DNA of 64,000 bases from Myxococcus xanthus (GCF_013116825.1 NZ_JABFNS010000013.1:28628-92627); one strand, 5' to 3'. Counted from the first letter of the stretch, positions 46,996 to 56,950 are shown. Translations and numbers: made by a program. The notes: generated by a model not told the origin, from the letters alone.

Positions 46996-48858
46996 ATGAA
47001 ACGCATGTGGATGGTGATGCTCGTGCTCGTCACGGGGTGTGACGGCATCGACTTGGACCGGCTCGTCCGGCAGCACCCGCCGCTCACCCGGCTGGAGCCC
47101 GAGCCCGCGGGTGCCAACTGCGTCCACGGTGGCCATTTCGTCCGCACGGGCCTGGACCTGAACGACAACGGCGTGCTCGACGACGCCGAAGTGACCGTCA
47201 CCCAGTACGCGTGTGTCACCGCCATCCCCGGCGTGCTGATGCGCGTGCAGGACGAGCCTCCAGGTGAGAACTGCACCGAGGGCGGCAGGGTGTACCGCGC
47301 GGGCCAGGACTCGAATGGCAACGACGAGTTGGAAGACAGCGAGGTCACTCGCGAGGTCTACGGCTGCGCCAGCTCGGAGGCCGTGGTCACCCGCGTGCGA
47401 GCCCGGGAGCCGTTCGTCTTCCCCTGCGGCGAAAATGGCGCCGTGGTCGAGGCCGGGCAGGACCAGGATGGCAACGGCGTGCTGGACGACTCCGAGGTCC
47501 GGGCGACGTCCAACCTCTGCGTGCTCCCCTCCGAGGTCCGGCTGCGTCAGTCACCGGCTCCGGCCGGCGCCGCGTGTCCCACGCACAGCACCCAGGTGGA
47601 CGTGGGCACCGACGGGGACGCGGACGGCCTGTTCGAGGACGAAGAGGTGATGTCATCCATGTTCGTGTGCCAGCCCCTGCACACGCTGGATGGCACTTAC
47701 CGCGTGCGCAACGCGGTGGACCTCGTGGCGCTGGAGGGCATCTCCCGCGTCCGCGGCAACCTCTACTTCGACGCCGGGTCCGTCACGGAGGCCCGCCTCC
47801 CCGACTTGATGATGGTCGAAGGCGCGCTGGAGATCATCGACACGTCGCTCGAACACGTGGAGATGCCCTCGCTGCGCATCGTGGGCGGCCCACTCACCGT
47901 CGCCAGAAACTCCGCGTTGACCACGCTGACCCTGGGCAGCGGCAGCCGCGCTCCACTCCGGGTCTGGGGAGACTTCAGCCTGGTGTCCAATCCCTTGCTC
48001 CCCACGCTCGCGGGGGTGAGCGCGGTCCTTCCTGGCAACAACATCGTCCTGAAAGACAATGATGCCCTCGAAGGGGGTTACTTCACATTCACCTCCGCGC
48101 TCCTCGGCAGCATCACCCTGGAAGACAACGCAAAGCTCTCCACCCTTCCCTTCCGGCACCTCGAGTGGCTGGGCGGCTCCCTGAACATCATCGGGAACTC
48201 CGCCCTGAGCACCCTGAGCGGAACGGTGCTGCATACGGTCGTGGGAGACCTCGTCATCGAAAACAACGACGTCCTCTCCGGGTTGTGGGGCATGCCAGCG
48301 CTGACGTCCATTGGCGGAGCGCTCCGCGTGCGGGACAACGCCACTCTGCGCTCGGTGGAAGGCCTGAATGAACTCACCCAGGTGGGGACGCTCGAATTCG
48401 ATCACAACCCCGCACTGGAAGACGCGGGGGAGTTCCCCAAGCTGGCGCGCGTCACCTCCGGCATGCGGTTCAATGCCAACGCGGTGTTGAAGGACCTGTG
48501 GGGGCTCCAGAAGGTGCAGAACAGCGGCTTCCTGTTCATCGGCAACAATCCACAACTCTCCCGGCTGATGGGCTTCGACCGGCTGCTCTCGCTGAAGGTG
48601 CTGACCGTGGAGAACAACGCGAGCCTCACCGACTTGTCGGACCTCGTCCTCCTCCAATCGGTGGAGGAGCTGTATGTGCTCTCCAATGAGAACCTGCTGC
48701 GCCTGAACCTGAATGCATTGGAGAGCGTCACCGGCATCTTCACCGTCACGGAGAACCCCCGGCTCCCCACCTGCCTGGCCGTGTCGCTCGCCGCACGGGT
48801 CAACACGGGCGGCGCGCCGGAGATTCGCGGCAACGACAGCTCAACCCCCTGCGATTGA
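46996..48858 (+). CDS. Lipoprotein with DUF7151-type repeats and L-domain-like repeats (copy 1)
   Basis: 620-residue lipoprotein (LVTGCDG lipobox). The first 225 residues contain four Cys-rich repeats of the form NCxxGGxxxxxGxDxNxNGxLDDxEV, e.g. GQDQDGNGVLDDSEVRAT, which matches the DUF7151-type myxobacterial repeat. From about 230 a receptor-L/leucine-rich-like solenoid follows with periodic LxVxxNxxLxxLxGL units. It ends with a Cys-containing cap. Predicted surface binding protein. First of three tandem paralogues; 11 bases after the caspase-like gene, so possibly in its operon. Confidence 0.8.
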   Translation: MKRMWMVMLVLVTGCDGIDLDRLVRQHPPLTRLEPEPAGANCVHGGHFVRTGLDLNDNGVLDDAEVTVTQYACVTAIPGVLMRVQDEPPGENCTEGGRVYRAGQDSNGNDELEDSEVTREVYGCASSEAVVTRVRAREPFVFPCGENGAVVEAGQDQDGNGVLDDSEVRATSNLCVLPSEVRLRQSPAPAGAACPTHSTQVDVGTDGDADGLFEDEEVMSSMFVCQPLHTLDGTYRVRNAVDLVALEGISRVRGNLYFDAGSVTEARLPDLMMVEGALEIIDTSLEHVEMPSLRIVGGPLTVARNSALTTLTLGSGSRAPLRVWGDFSLVSNPLLPTLAGVSAVLPGNNIVLKDNDALEGGYFTFTSALLGSITLEDNAKLSTLPFRHLEWLGGSLNIIGNSALSTLSGTVLHTVVGDLVIENNDVLSGLWGMPALTSIGGALRVRDNATLRSVEGLNELTQVGTLEFDHNPALEDAGEFPKLARVTSGMRFNANAVLKDLWGLQKVQNSGFLFIGNNPQLSRLMGFDRLLSLKVLTVENNASLTDLSDLVLLQSVEELYVLSNENLLRLNLNALESVTGIFTVTENPRLPTCLAVSLAARVNTGGAPEIRGNDSSTPCD

Positions 48859-48904
48859 AGGCCTCCCAGCGGCGATTCCCGTCACGAGGAAGAGAGACGT
48901 ACCC

Positions 48905-50530
48905 ATGCGATGGACCTGGATGGCGGTGGTGCTGCTGGCGGCGGGCTGTGAAGGCATCGACGTGCGGAAGCTCGTCACGCAGCACGAGGCACGCACGCGG
49001 GTGGACCCCGAGCCGGCCGGAGACCGCTGCCCGCTCGGCGGCAGGGCCTTTCTCGCGGGCCTGGACCTGAACGACAACGGCGTGCTCGACGACGCCGAAG
49101 TCACGAGCACCGAGTACGTCTGCACCACGCCCACGCCCGGGGTGCTGGTGCACATGCAGGACGTGCCGCCCGGTGAGCAGTGCCCTCACGGCGGCCACGT
49201 GTCGCGCGCGGGCCAGGACGTGAATGGTAACGATGTCCTGGAAGACGGCGAAGTCACCCGGGAGGTGTACGGCTGCACCGAGCCAGTCTCCCCGCGTGTG
49301 ATTCACCGAAGCCAGCATCAGCCTCCGTCGGCGACGGTCCCGCCGTGGCTCTGTAGCTGGGGCCGCACCTGGGTGGAGGCCGGCCCTGACGTGAACGGCA
49401 ATGGCCTCCTCGATGAAGACGAGGTCCGCGCCATGGAGAGTGTCTGCGTGGAGCCGACCCGGCTCATGGTCGTCTACGTGCCCGAGTTCGCCGGAGGGAC
49501 CTGCCCCCAGGGTGGCACGGGCATCCGGCTGGGCGTGGATTCAAATGACGATGGCGCGCTCTTGGGGCCCGAGGTCCACAAGACCGCCTTCGTCTGCGAG
49601 GCCCTGCACACGCTCCACGGCGACTACACCGTGCGGACCCCCGCGGACCTCGCCGCGCTCCAGCGCATCTCCCGCATCCAGGGGTCGCTCCTTATCAACG
49701 ACGCGTCCATCACCGAGCTGAGCCTGCCGGGGCTCGCGGTGGTGGACCGCACCCTGCGCCTCTGGAACAACCAACTCCTGACCTGGGTGGACCTGCCCGT
49801 CCTGCGCTTCGTGGGCGACGACCTCGATGTGACAGCCAACCCCGCGCTGGAGAGGCTCCAAGCGGGCGGCGCCGACCATCAACGGTTGTTCGTGGGCCAG
49901 GGCGTCCTCGTGAGCAACAACGACCGGCTGCGCAGCCTGAGCGGGCTCGTGAGCGTGTCGCCTCGGGAGAGCCTGCTGGTGGTGGGCAATGATGCCCTGG
50001 CGTTCCACCCCAAAGAGGATTCCGTGCTCGTCAACGTCGACAACCTCATGGGCTCGCTCACCGTCACCGACAACAACGCGCTGCAAGCGCTTCCCTTCTC
50101 GAACCTCTTCCATGTCGGCGGCAACGTCCGCATCTCGGGGAACCCTGCGCTGCACTCCCTAGAAGGACTCTCCCCGCGGAGCATCGGCGGCGCGCTCGTC
50201 ATCAGCGAAAACGAGGCCCTGCAGGCGCTCTCCAGCCTCGCGCCGGTCCGTCATCTGTCCGAGCTGCGCGTGATGGGAAACCCCGCCTTGACGACCCTGG
50301 AGGGCCTGAGCGGCCTGAGTACACTCGCTTCGCTTCGCGTCTCGGACAACGCGAGCCTCACTCGGCTGGGCCTGACCTCGCTGCATCAGGTCAGCCAGGC
50401 CTTCGACGTCACGAATAATCTCGAGCTCGCCTCATGCCTCGCGACGTCGCTCGCGGCGGCCGCGTACACGGGCGACGCCGGGCAACTCCACATCAGCGGC
50501 AATGACGACACCGCCACCTGCGGCGAGTGA
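48905..50530 (+). CDS. Lipoprotein with DUF7151-type repeats and L-domain-like repeats (copy 2)
   Basis: 541-residue paralogue of the preceding gene with the same plan: lipobox LLAAGCEG, repeats such as GLDLNDNGVLDDAEVTST and GQDVNGNDVLEDGEVTRE, then the solenoid (SLTVTDNNALQALPFSNLF). It is shorter by about 80 residues, mainly in the solenoid. The opening GCEGIDVRKLVTQHEARTRV is nearly the same as in copy 3. The ATG is 46 bases after the previous stop. Confidence 0.8.
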   Translation: MRWTWMAVVLLAAGCEGIDVRKLVTQHEARTRVDPEPAGDRCPLGGRAFLAGLDLNDNGVLDDAEVTSTEYVCTTPTPGVLVHMQDVPPGEQCPHGGHVSRAGQDVNGNDVLEDGEVTREVYGCTEPVSPRVIHRSQHQPPSATVPPWLCSWGRTWVEAGPDVNGNGLLDEDEVRAMESVCVEPTRLMVVYVPEFAGGTCPQGGTGIRLGVDSNDDGALLGPEVHKTAFVCEALHTLHGDYTVRTPADLAALQRISRIQGSLLINDASITELSLPGLAVVDRTLRLWNNQLLTWVDLPVLRFVGDDLDVTANPALERLQAGGADHQRLFVGQGVLVSNNDRLRSLSGLVSVSPRESLLVVGNDALAFHPKEDSVLVNVDNLMGSLTVTDNNALQALPFSNLFHVGGNVRISGNPALHSLEGLSPRSIGGALVISENEALQALSSLAPVRHLSELRVMGNPALTTLEGLSGLSTLASLRVSDNASLTRLGLTSLHQVSQAFDVTNNLELASCLATSLAAAAYTGDAGQLHISGNDDTATCGE

Positions 50531-50551
50531 CGCCCCGAAAGGCTCCTGGCG

Positions 50552-52438
50552 ATGCGATGGACGTGGATGTTGGCCCTGGTCCTGGCCACCGGGTGTGACG
50601 GCATCGACCTGCGCCAGCTCATCGGTCAGCACGAGGCACGCACCCGAGTGGCCGACGAGCCCTCCGGCCTGAACTGCGAGCACGGAGGGAAGGCCGTCCT
50701 CTCGGGGCTGGACCAGGATGATGACGGCGTGCTCGATGACGACGAGGTGACGGGCACCGAGTACATCTGCGCCACGCTCTCGCCAGGCGTGCTGGTGCGC
50801 ACGCGGCAGCTCCCTCCCGGTGAGCCCTGTGCGCTGGGCGGGCAGCTCACCCTGGCGGGGGCTGACCTGGATGGCAACGGCCTCCTTTCGGATGACGAGG
50901 TGACGCGCGAGGTCCACGGCTGCATGGAGCCGGCGCCTGTCCTCGCCCGCGTGCGCCCGCTGCTGACCCAGCCCTTCGTCTGCCGGTACGACAACGCGCT
51001 CGTGGAGGCCGGCGTGGACCTCAATGGGAATGGCGTGCTCGATGACAACGAGCTCCGGGCGGCCGCCCGCATCTGCGCGGACCCCGCGGTGACACTGCTG
51101 CGCCAGCAGCCAGAGCCCGCGGGCCCGAACTGCACCACGGGAGGCACCCAGGTGGAGGCAGGCGTGGACACCAACCTGAACAGGGTGCTCGACGACACCG
51201 AGGTTCTCGCGGCCGCCTTCGTGTGCCAGTCGTCGGCGGCCCATGACGGGATGTACGCGGTGGAGAACGCGGCCGACCTGGAAGCGTTGAAGTCCCTCTC
51301 CATCATTCGCGGTGAGCTCGCCGTCGAGAACACGGATGTCGCGATGGTGGAACTACCCGGCCTCGTGTCGGTGGAAGGTCCGCTGTCCATCCACGACAAC
51401 CCGGCGCTGACGCGGGTGGAGCTGTCTGGGCTTCGCTACGTGGGAGGAACGTTGAGCATCCGCGGCAGCCCCTCGCTCAACGAGGTGCGCGTCGGACCGC
51501 AGACGATGGAGGCGCTTCCAGCCGTTCGCATCGACGGCTTGACGCTCTACTCACTCCCCGCCTTGTCGTCCCTGAGCGGCATGGCCGCCGTGGCGCCCCA
51601 CTTCGACCTCACCTTGTGGAACACCGGCGTGAAGTGGAGCCCCGACACGCTCCCCCACGTCCAGGTGCTGGCGGGCACACTCACCATCCACGGCAACCCC
51701 GCGCTGGAGAAGCTGCCGGTGTCCCGTCTGACAGAGGTGGGAGGGAGCGTCACGATTTCGGGCAACCCGATGCTTCAGTCCCTGGAGGGACTGGGAGGTT
51801 TGACGAGGGTCGGCGGCGTGCTCGACGTCTCCCACAACAACGCCCTCACGCACCTCACCGGGCTGGAACACCTGACGGTGGTGAAGGACCGCGTCATCGT
51901 GATGAACAACGCCCGGCTCCTGGACCTCCGCTTCGATGCCCTCTCCGAAACAGGCGCGCTCGTCGTGGCAGGCAACGCGCTGCTGGAGCAGGTGGGCCCG
52001 ATGCCGTCGCTGTTCCGGGTACATCAGGACGTCATCCTGGCGGAGAACCCACGGCTGCTGCGCGCGGCGGACCTGCCAAAGCTCCAGAGCATGGGTGGCG
52101 CGTTGTTCGTCCACCTCAACCCGCTGCTGACGGACCTGTCTGGCTTTGAGCAAGTGACGTGGATGCGCGGCCTGTACGTCAAGGGCAATGCCGCGCTGGA
52201 ACACCTGAGCACCCTGGGCGCGCTCCACACCCTGGGCACCCTGGAGGTGCGGGGGAATCCAGCGATGACGGCGCTGAGCCTGGATGCACTCGCGCGCGTG
52301 CGCGATGCGTTCGTCGTCACGGACAACCCCCAGCTCCCCTCGTGCCTGGCGACGATGCTCGCGGACGACGTCTACATCGGGCCGCCGGAGGAGCGCCTCA
52401 TCGGGAGCAACGACAGCATCACGCCTTGCCACCCCTAG
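50552..52438 (+). CDS. Lipoprotein with DUF7151-type repeats and L-domain-like repeats (copy 3)
   Basis: 628-residue third paralogue: lipobox LATGCDG, DUF7151-like units (GLDQDDDGVLDDDEVTGT, GVDLNGNGVLDDNELRAA) and an L-domain/leucine-rich region (SVTISGNPMLQSLEGLGGLT). It begins 21 bases after copy 2. The divergence between copies is high in the solenoid and low in the first 60 residues, consistent with duplication followed by specialisation of the binding surface. Confidence 0.8.
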   Translation: MRWTWMLALVLATGCDGIDLRQLIGQHEARTRVADEPSGLNCEHGGKAVLSGLDQDDDGVLDDDEVTGTEYICATLSPGVLVRTRQLPPGEPCALGGQLTLAGADLDGNGLLSDDEVTREVHGCMEPAPVLARVRPLLTQPFVCRYDNALVEAGVDLNGNGVLDDNELRAAARICADPAVTLLRQQPEPAGPNCTTGGTQVEAGVDTNLNRVLDDTEVLAAAFVCQSSAAHDGMYAVENAADLEALKSLSIIRGELAVENTDVAMVELPGLVSVEGPLSIHDNPALTRVELSGLRYVGGTLSIRGSPSLNEVRVGPQTMEALPAVRIDGLTLYSLPALSSLSGMAAVAPHFDLTLWNTGVKWSPDTLPHVQVLAGTLTIHGNPALEKLPVSRLTEVGGSVTISGNPMLQSLEGLGGLTRVGGVLDVSHNNALTHLTGLEHLTVVKDRVIVMNNARLLDLRFDALSETGALVVAGNALLEQVGPMPSLFRVHQDVILAENPRLLRAADLPKLQSMGGALFVHLNPLLTDLSGFEQVTWMRGLYVKGNAALEHLSTLGALHTLGTLEVRGNPAMTALSLDALARVRDAFVVTDNPQLPSCLATMLADDVYIGPPEERLIGSNDSITPCHP

Positions 52439-52522
52439 GCTGGCCGGAAGCACAGGGGCCGGGACGGTGCTTGCCCGTGCGGGAAGCACGGTCCTACAGT
52501 GCCGGCCTCCACCAAGGCCGCC

Positions 52523-54265
52523 ATGACGACCCCGAGTCCACCGGCGTCGAGGGAATCCGCTTCACCGGCGCTCGCCCCGACTCCGCCCGCCCCCACCGTT
52601 GCGCCTTCTCCTTCACCCGCGAGCCGGTGGGCGCCCTGGGGCGCCGCGCTGGGTGGACTGGCGTGGTTCCTCTGGCTCGGCGGCGGCCGGGCGATTCCGC
52701 CCACGCGCATCGACTGGATGATTCGTGAGGACTGGGCGGCCTCCGGTTTCGGTTGGCTGTTCTACCGAAACGCACCGTGGGGCCTCCCACTCACGAGCTC
52801 GCCCAACCAACTCTTCCCGCATGGCACCTCCGTGGCGCTCACGGACGGCAACCCCCTGCTGGCGGTGCTGTTCAAGCCCTTCAACGCGCTGCTGCCCGCT
52901 GACTTCCAGTACCACGGCCTCTGGCTGGCGTTGGGCTTCGCGCTCATGGGTTGGTTCGGCGCGAAGCTGGTATCCGTCGTTTCGTCCCGTCCCACGCACC
53001 AGTTGCTGGGCGGCCTGCTGCTGGCCCTGGCTCCCCCCATGGCGGCGCGGCTGGGGCATCTGACGCTGTGCTCGCACTGGCTGCTGGTGGCCATGATGTG
53101 GCTGCACCTGCGCGACACACCGGACGCCCACGCGGCGAAGCGGAGCCTCCTGTGGGCCGCCGCGCTGAACGCCGTGGGCGCGGGTACGCATCCGTACCTG
53201 GTGGCCATGCTCGCGCCGCTGGCCATGGCGCTGACCGTGCGCCTGGCCCTGGGCCGCGTCATCAGTTGGGGACGCGCGCTGCTGGCCTCGGTGGGCATCG
53301 TCGTGATGGACGTGCTCATCTTCGCCCTCTTCGGTTACTTCGTCGGCAGCAACCTGGGCGCGGAGGGCTTCGGCCAGTTCTCCGCCGACCTGACCACGCT
53401 GTTCAATCCCACGGACTGGTCGCGGCTGCTGCCCTCGCTGCCCGTGGCGCGGCGGCAGGGCGAAGGCTTCGGCTATGTGGGCGCGGGGGCGCTGCTGCTC
53501 GTGGTGCTCTCCGTCGTGGGCGCGGCGCTTCGCTTCCGCACGCTGCGCGATGTGCCCTGGCGGCGGGGACTGCCCTTCGCGGTGGCGGTGCTGCTGCTGG
53601 CCGTCTACGCGCTGTCGTCCCGGGTGACGTGGACGGGCCGGCTGGTGGTGGACCTGGGCGGGCTGTACGAGCCCTTCTCGCGGCTGACGTCCGCGTTCCG
53701 CGCATCCGGGCGCTTCATCTGGCCGCTGTGTTACGCGGTGATGGGCGGCGCCCTCCTCCTGTGGCTGCGGCAGTGGCGCGAGCGGGCCTGGGTGGGGACG
53801 GCGGTGCTCGCGCTGGTGGTCGCCGTGCAGGCCTACGACGTGCGCCAGGACAAGAGCGAGCTGCGCCGTCGCCCGGAGGGCTTCCGCCGGCTCCAGGCCC
53901 CGGAGTGGGCGGAGCTGAAGGGCCACTACCAGCACCTGGCCCTCTTCCCGCCGCAGGTGCAGTGGGTGTGCCCCTACAACGAGCCGCTGGTCAACGCGAC
54001 GGGGTACATGGCCTACCGGCTGGGCCTCACCTTCAACAGCGGCTACGTCACCCGGACCCCACCGTCGATTGCGGAGGAGTGCAACGCCACCATGCGCCCT
54101 GGCGGCGTGGACGGGGACACGGTGTACGTCGTGGTGCGTCAGCAGGTGGGCGCCTTCCTCCGGGCGGGCGCGCGCTGCGGGATGCTGGAGGGGTTGCCGG
54201 TGTGCGTGGCCGGGCAGCGGAACGACGCCTTCGCACAGGCGTTGACGCGGCAACCCTTGCGATAG
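52523..54265 (+). CDS. DUF6311 family polytopic membrane protein
   Basis: 580-residue inner-membrane protein with about ten helices after a Pro/Ser-rich cytoplasmic leader of 40 residues. FPHGTSVALTDGNPLLAVLF and LPADFQYHGLWLALGFALMG match DUF6311, a family that resembles GT-C glycosyltransferases with a luminal catalytic loop near the first helix. A soluble C-terminal domain of about 120 residues follows, with several Cys. A role in surface polysaccharide or protein glycosylation is plausible. The ATG is used; a GTG 24 bases upstream is possible. Confidence 0.8.
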   Translation: MTTPSPPASRESASPALAPTPPAPTVAPSPSPASRWAPWGAALGGLAWFLWLGGGRAIPPTRIDWMIREDWAASGFGWLFYRNAPWGLPLTSSPNQLFPHGTSVALTDGNPLLAVLFKPFNALLPADFQYHGLWLALGFALMGWFGAKLVSVVSSRPTHQLLGGLLLALAPPMAARLGHLTLCSHWLLVAMMWLHLRDTPDAHAAKRSLLWAAALNAVGAGTHPYLVAMLAPLAMALTVRLALGRVISWGRALLASVGIVVMDVLIFALFGYFVGSNLGAEGFGQFSADLTTLFNPTDWSRLLPSLPVARRQGEGFGYVGAGALLLVVLSVVGAALRFRTLRDVPWRRGLPFAVAVLLLAVYALSSRVTWTGRLVVDLGGLYEPFSRLTSAFRASGRFIWPLCYAVMGGALLLWLRQWRERAWVGTAVLALVVAVQAYDVRQDKSELRRRPEGFRRLQAPEWAELKGHYQHLALFPPQVQWVCPYNEPLVNATGYMAYRLGLTFNSGYVTRTPPSIAEECNATMRPGGVDGDTVYVVVRQQVGAFLRAGARCGMLEGLPVCVAGQRNDAFAQALTRQPLR

Positions 54266-54323
54266 CGCGGAGCCCCGCCGAATCCGATGGACTCCCTGGC
54301 GGGGACAGGCAGCATCCCGGCGT

Positions 54324-55712
54324 ATGGGAAGTGACGACATCGTCGCGGCGTTGCGCCAGGTTCCACTGTTCGCCCGGCTCACCGGAGAACAGCTCCGCTG
54401 GATGGCGGACCATGGCCGTCAACTCCACTTCCCCGCTGGCACGCGTATCGCCGAGCAAGGCGCCGCCGCGGATGGCCTGTCCGTCATCCTGGAGGGCCAC
54501 ACGCAGTGGAGCCGCCGCACCGGCACGGAGAGCGTGCCCACGTTCACGTTGGAGGCCGGCGACCTCTTCGGCGAGCTCATCCTCTTCCTGAACGCGCCCT
54601 ACCCCCACAGCGGCGACGCGGTGACGGACGTGCGCCTGTTCCGGATGGAGCCGGCCACCTTCTGGGAGCTGCTGCGGCTGGCGCCCGGACTCAGCCGGGG
54701 ACTGATGGAGCTGGCCTCGCAGCGCTCCCAGCAGCAGGCGCAAGACGTCCGTCCGCAGTCGGAAGTGCTCCCCGTGGGACGCATGGCGGCCGAACTGGGC
54801 GCCGAGCTGGGCAGCCCCGCCGCGGCGGCCCGGCGGAGCGCGGCGCGGCTGGGCGCGCTGATGGCCACGGTGTCCGCGCGCGCCATGGCCCTGGGCGACC
54901 ACGGCCTGTCCCTGCCCCAGCGCAGCGTCCTGCTGGCCCTACCTCGGGAAGCGGCGGAGCGCGGGCGGACCTCTCCGCCGCTGGAGCCCCTGGCTCGCGC
55001 CGAGCGCGAGGAAGCGCTGGGCTCCTGGTTGGAGGCGCGTGGCGTGGCGGATGCGTGGGAGGCGGCGCCCGCGCTGGTGGCCTCCGGCCTGGACGTCGCG
55101 TGGCTGGAGTCGGTGGCGACGCGCGTGGGCGGGGCGCTGCTGGGCGACGTGCTCGCGTGGCTGGTGGTGGCAGTGAGCTGTGACGTGCTCATGGCGGAGG
55201 TGGCGCGCGGAACGGCGCGCGTGTCCGCACTGGTCGAAGGCGTGAAGGCCTATGCCTTCATGGACCCGGTGCCGCGTGAGGACGTGGACGTCCACGAAGG
55301 ACTGGAGCACGCGCTGGCGGTGCTAGGCCACCGGCTGCGCGGAGAGCACCTCACGGTGGAGCGTGAGTACGACCCGGGCCTGCCCCGGCTGAAGGCGGAA
55401 GGTGCCGCGCTCGACGAGCTGTGGACGCAGCTGGTGCTCAACGCGCTGGAGGCGCTGGGCGAGCGCGGAGGCCGCGTGCGACTGCGCACCTGGAAGGATG
55501 CCGCGCACGTCGTCGTCGAGGTCTCCGACGACGGGCCGGGCATTCCCAAGGACTTGCTGCCGCGCATCTTCGAGCCCTTCTTCAGCACGAAGCCCCATGC
55601 GGCGGGCATGGGCCTGGACGTCTGCCGGCGCATCGTCGAGCGCCACGGCGGCGACCTGTGCGTGCGTGCCGAGCAGAGCGGCACCCGCATCCAGGTGCGC
55701 TTGCCGGCGTGA
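54324..55712 (+). CDS. Sensor kinase homologue: cNMP-binding domain plus HATPase, no phospho-acceptor His
   Basis: 462-residue cytosolic protein. Residues 1-125 are a cyclic-nucleotide-binding domain (FPAGTRIAEQGAAADGLSVI; GDLFGELILF). The dimerisation region at 150-175 reads GRMAAELGAELGSPAAAARR, where related kinases have LAHELNNPAAAARR, so the phosphorylated His is Ala160. The HATPase domain is complete: QLVLNALEALGE (N box), VSDDGPGIPKDLLP (G1), FEPFFSTK (F box) and GMGLDVCRRIV (G2). It could therefore bind ATP but not autophosphorylate in the usual way. It may regulate another kinase or act as an ATP-dependent switch. Confidence 0.85.
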   Translation: MGSDDIVAALRQVPLFARLTGEQLRWMADHGRQLHFPAGTRIAEQGAAADGLSVILEGHTQWSRRTGTESVPTFTLEAGDLFGELILFLNAPYPHSGDAVTDVRLFRMEPATFWELLRLAPGLSRGLMELASQRSQQQAQDVRPQSEVLPVGRMAAELGAELGSPAAAARRSAARLGALMATVSARAMALGDHGLSLPQRSVLLALPREAAERGRTSPPLEPLARAEREEALGSWLEARGVADAWEAAPALVASGLDVAWLESVATRVGGALLGDVLAWLVVAVSCDVLMAEVARGTARVSALVEGVKAYAFMDPVPREDVDVHEGLEHALAVLGHRLRGEHLTVEREYDPGLPRLKAEGAALDELWTQLVLNALEALGERGGRVRLRTWKDAAHVVVEVSDDGPGIPKDLLPRIFEPFFSTKPHAAGMGLDVCRRIVERHGGDLCVRAEQSGTRIQVRLPA

Positions 55713-55772
55713 TTACCGCGGTCAGGGCGCCCGCGCCCGGGACTTCTTCGCCCCCTGAGGAGCCCACGGCGC

Positions 55773-56945
55773 TCAGTCCTTGGGGCCGAGCGCCGCCACC
55801 GCCGCGGCCATCACCTGCTTCACGGGGACGCCCGCGGCCTCCGCCACCTGGCGGCAGTCCTCGAACTCCGGGTGGGCGTTGAGCACCGCGCCATGGCGCA
55901 GCCCGCGCTTCACGCGGATCTTGCCCCACGGCGTCTCCACCTCCACCCAGTCACGCTCCAGCGCCTGACGCTCCACGCGGTGGTAGCGCACGCCCAGCGT
56001 GGTGGACTCGCGCAGCACCACGTCCACGATGGCTTCGCGCGCACCGCCCTCCACCAGCGCGCTCAGCAGGTGCCCCGGCCGGCTCTTCTTCATCACCACG
56101 GGCGTCACCCACGCGTCCAGCGCGCCCACCGCGAGCAACCGCTCCAGCAGGTGCCCCAGCAGTTGCGGCGTGGCGTCGTCCAGGTTGGCCTCCACCACCC
56201 AGAGCCCTTCGTTACGGGCCTGCTCCAGTCGGCCCAGCGACGCGCGCAGCACGTTGGGCCGGTCCTTGAAGTCCTTCGTTCCGACGCCGTAGCCCACCTT
56301 CTCCACGATGAAGTCCGGCGGATGGCCGATGTGCGCCAGCACCTTGAGCAGCGCCGCGCCCGTGGGCGTCGTCAGCTCCCCCACGCCTTCGAAGCGCACG
56401 GGCACGTCACGCAGCAACTCCAGCGTCGCGGGCACGGGAATGGGCATGGCGCCATGGGCTACGCGGATGGTGCCGCTGCCCAGCGGCGGCGGCGCCGCAT
56501 GGACCTCCGGGTTGCCCAGCAGCTCCAGCACCACCGCCGCGCCACAGATGTCGACGATGGAGTCCACCGCGCCCACTTCATGGAAGTGGATGTCGTCGAT
56601 GGACACGCCGTGGACCTTCGCCTCCGCCTCGCCGATGGCGCGGAACACCGCCAGCGCCCGCTCCTTCGCGCGCGGGGGCAGCGTGTCCGCCTCCTCGATG
56701 AGGCGCCGGATGTCCGCGTAGGCGCGGTGCGGATGGGCCTCGCGCGCATCCAGCACGACGTCCAGGTGCGTGCCGCTGATGGCATGGCGCACCGCGCGGC
56801 TCACCGCCAGCTTCCAGCCCGGGACGCGGAGGCCCGACAGCGCGCGCTCCAGCTCCGCTGGGGCAATGCCCAGGTCCAGGCCCGCCGCCAGGAACATGTC
56901 CCCGGCGATGCCACCCACCGGCTCCAGGTAGAGGATGCGTCGCAT
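55773..56945 (-). CDS. larC: LarC, nickel insertion protein for the nickel-pincer cofactor
   Basis: 390-residue protein that in Lactobacillus inserts nickel into the pincer nucleotide (a CTP-dependent cyclometallase). RILYLEPVGGIAGDMFLAAG is the LarC opening, the His-containing loop is FHEVGAVDSIVDICG, and EANLDDATPQLLGHLLERL begins the C-terminal domain with VVMKKSRPGHLLSALV. The internal His-rich stretch found in some LarCs is short here. The ATG lies five bases after the larB stop, so the two form an operon downstream of dif. larE is not in the window. Confidence 0.93.
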   Translation of the reverse strand: MRRILYLEPVGGIAGDMFLAAGLDLGIAPAELERALSGLRVPGWKLAVSRAVRHAISGTHLDVVLDAREAHPHRAYADIRRLIEEADTLPPRAKERALAVFRAIGEAEAKVHGVSIDDIHFHEVGAVDSIVDICGAAVVLELLGNPEVHAAPPPLGSGTIRVAHGAMPIPVPATLELLRDVPVRFEGVGELTTPTGAALLKVLAHIGHPPDFIVEKVGYGVGTKDFKDRPNVLRASLGRLEQARNEGLWVVEANLDDATPQLLGHLLERLLAVGALDAWVTPVVMKKSRPGHLLSALVEGGAREAIVDVVLRESTTLGVRYHRVERQALERDWVEVETPWGKIRVKRGLRHGAVLNAHPEFEDCRQVAEAAGVPVKQVMAAAVAALGPKD

Positions 56946-56950
56946 GGTGC

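Noticed and set aside
47653..52489. Long leftward frames opposite the three lipoprotein genes
   Set aside because: They mirror repetitive high-GC coding sequence; the forward frames carry lipoboxes and conserved repeats.
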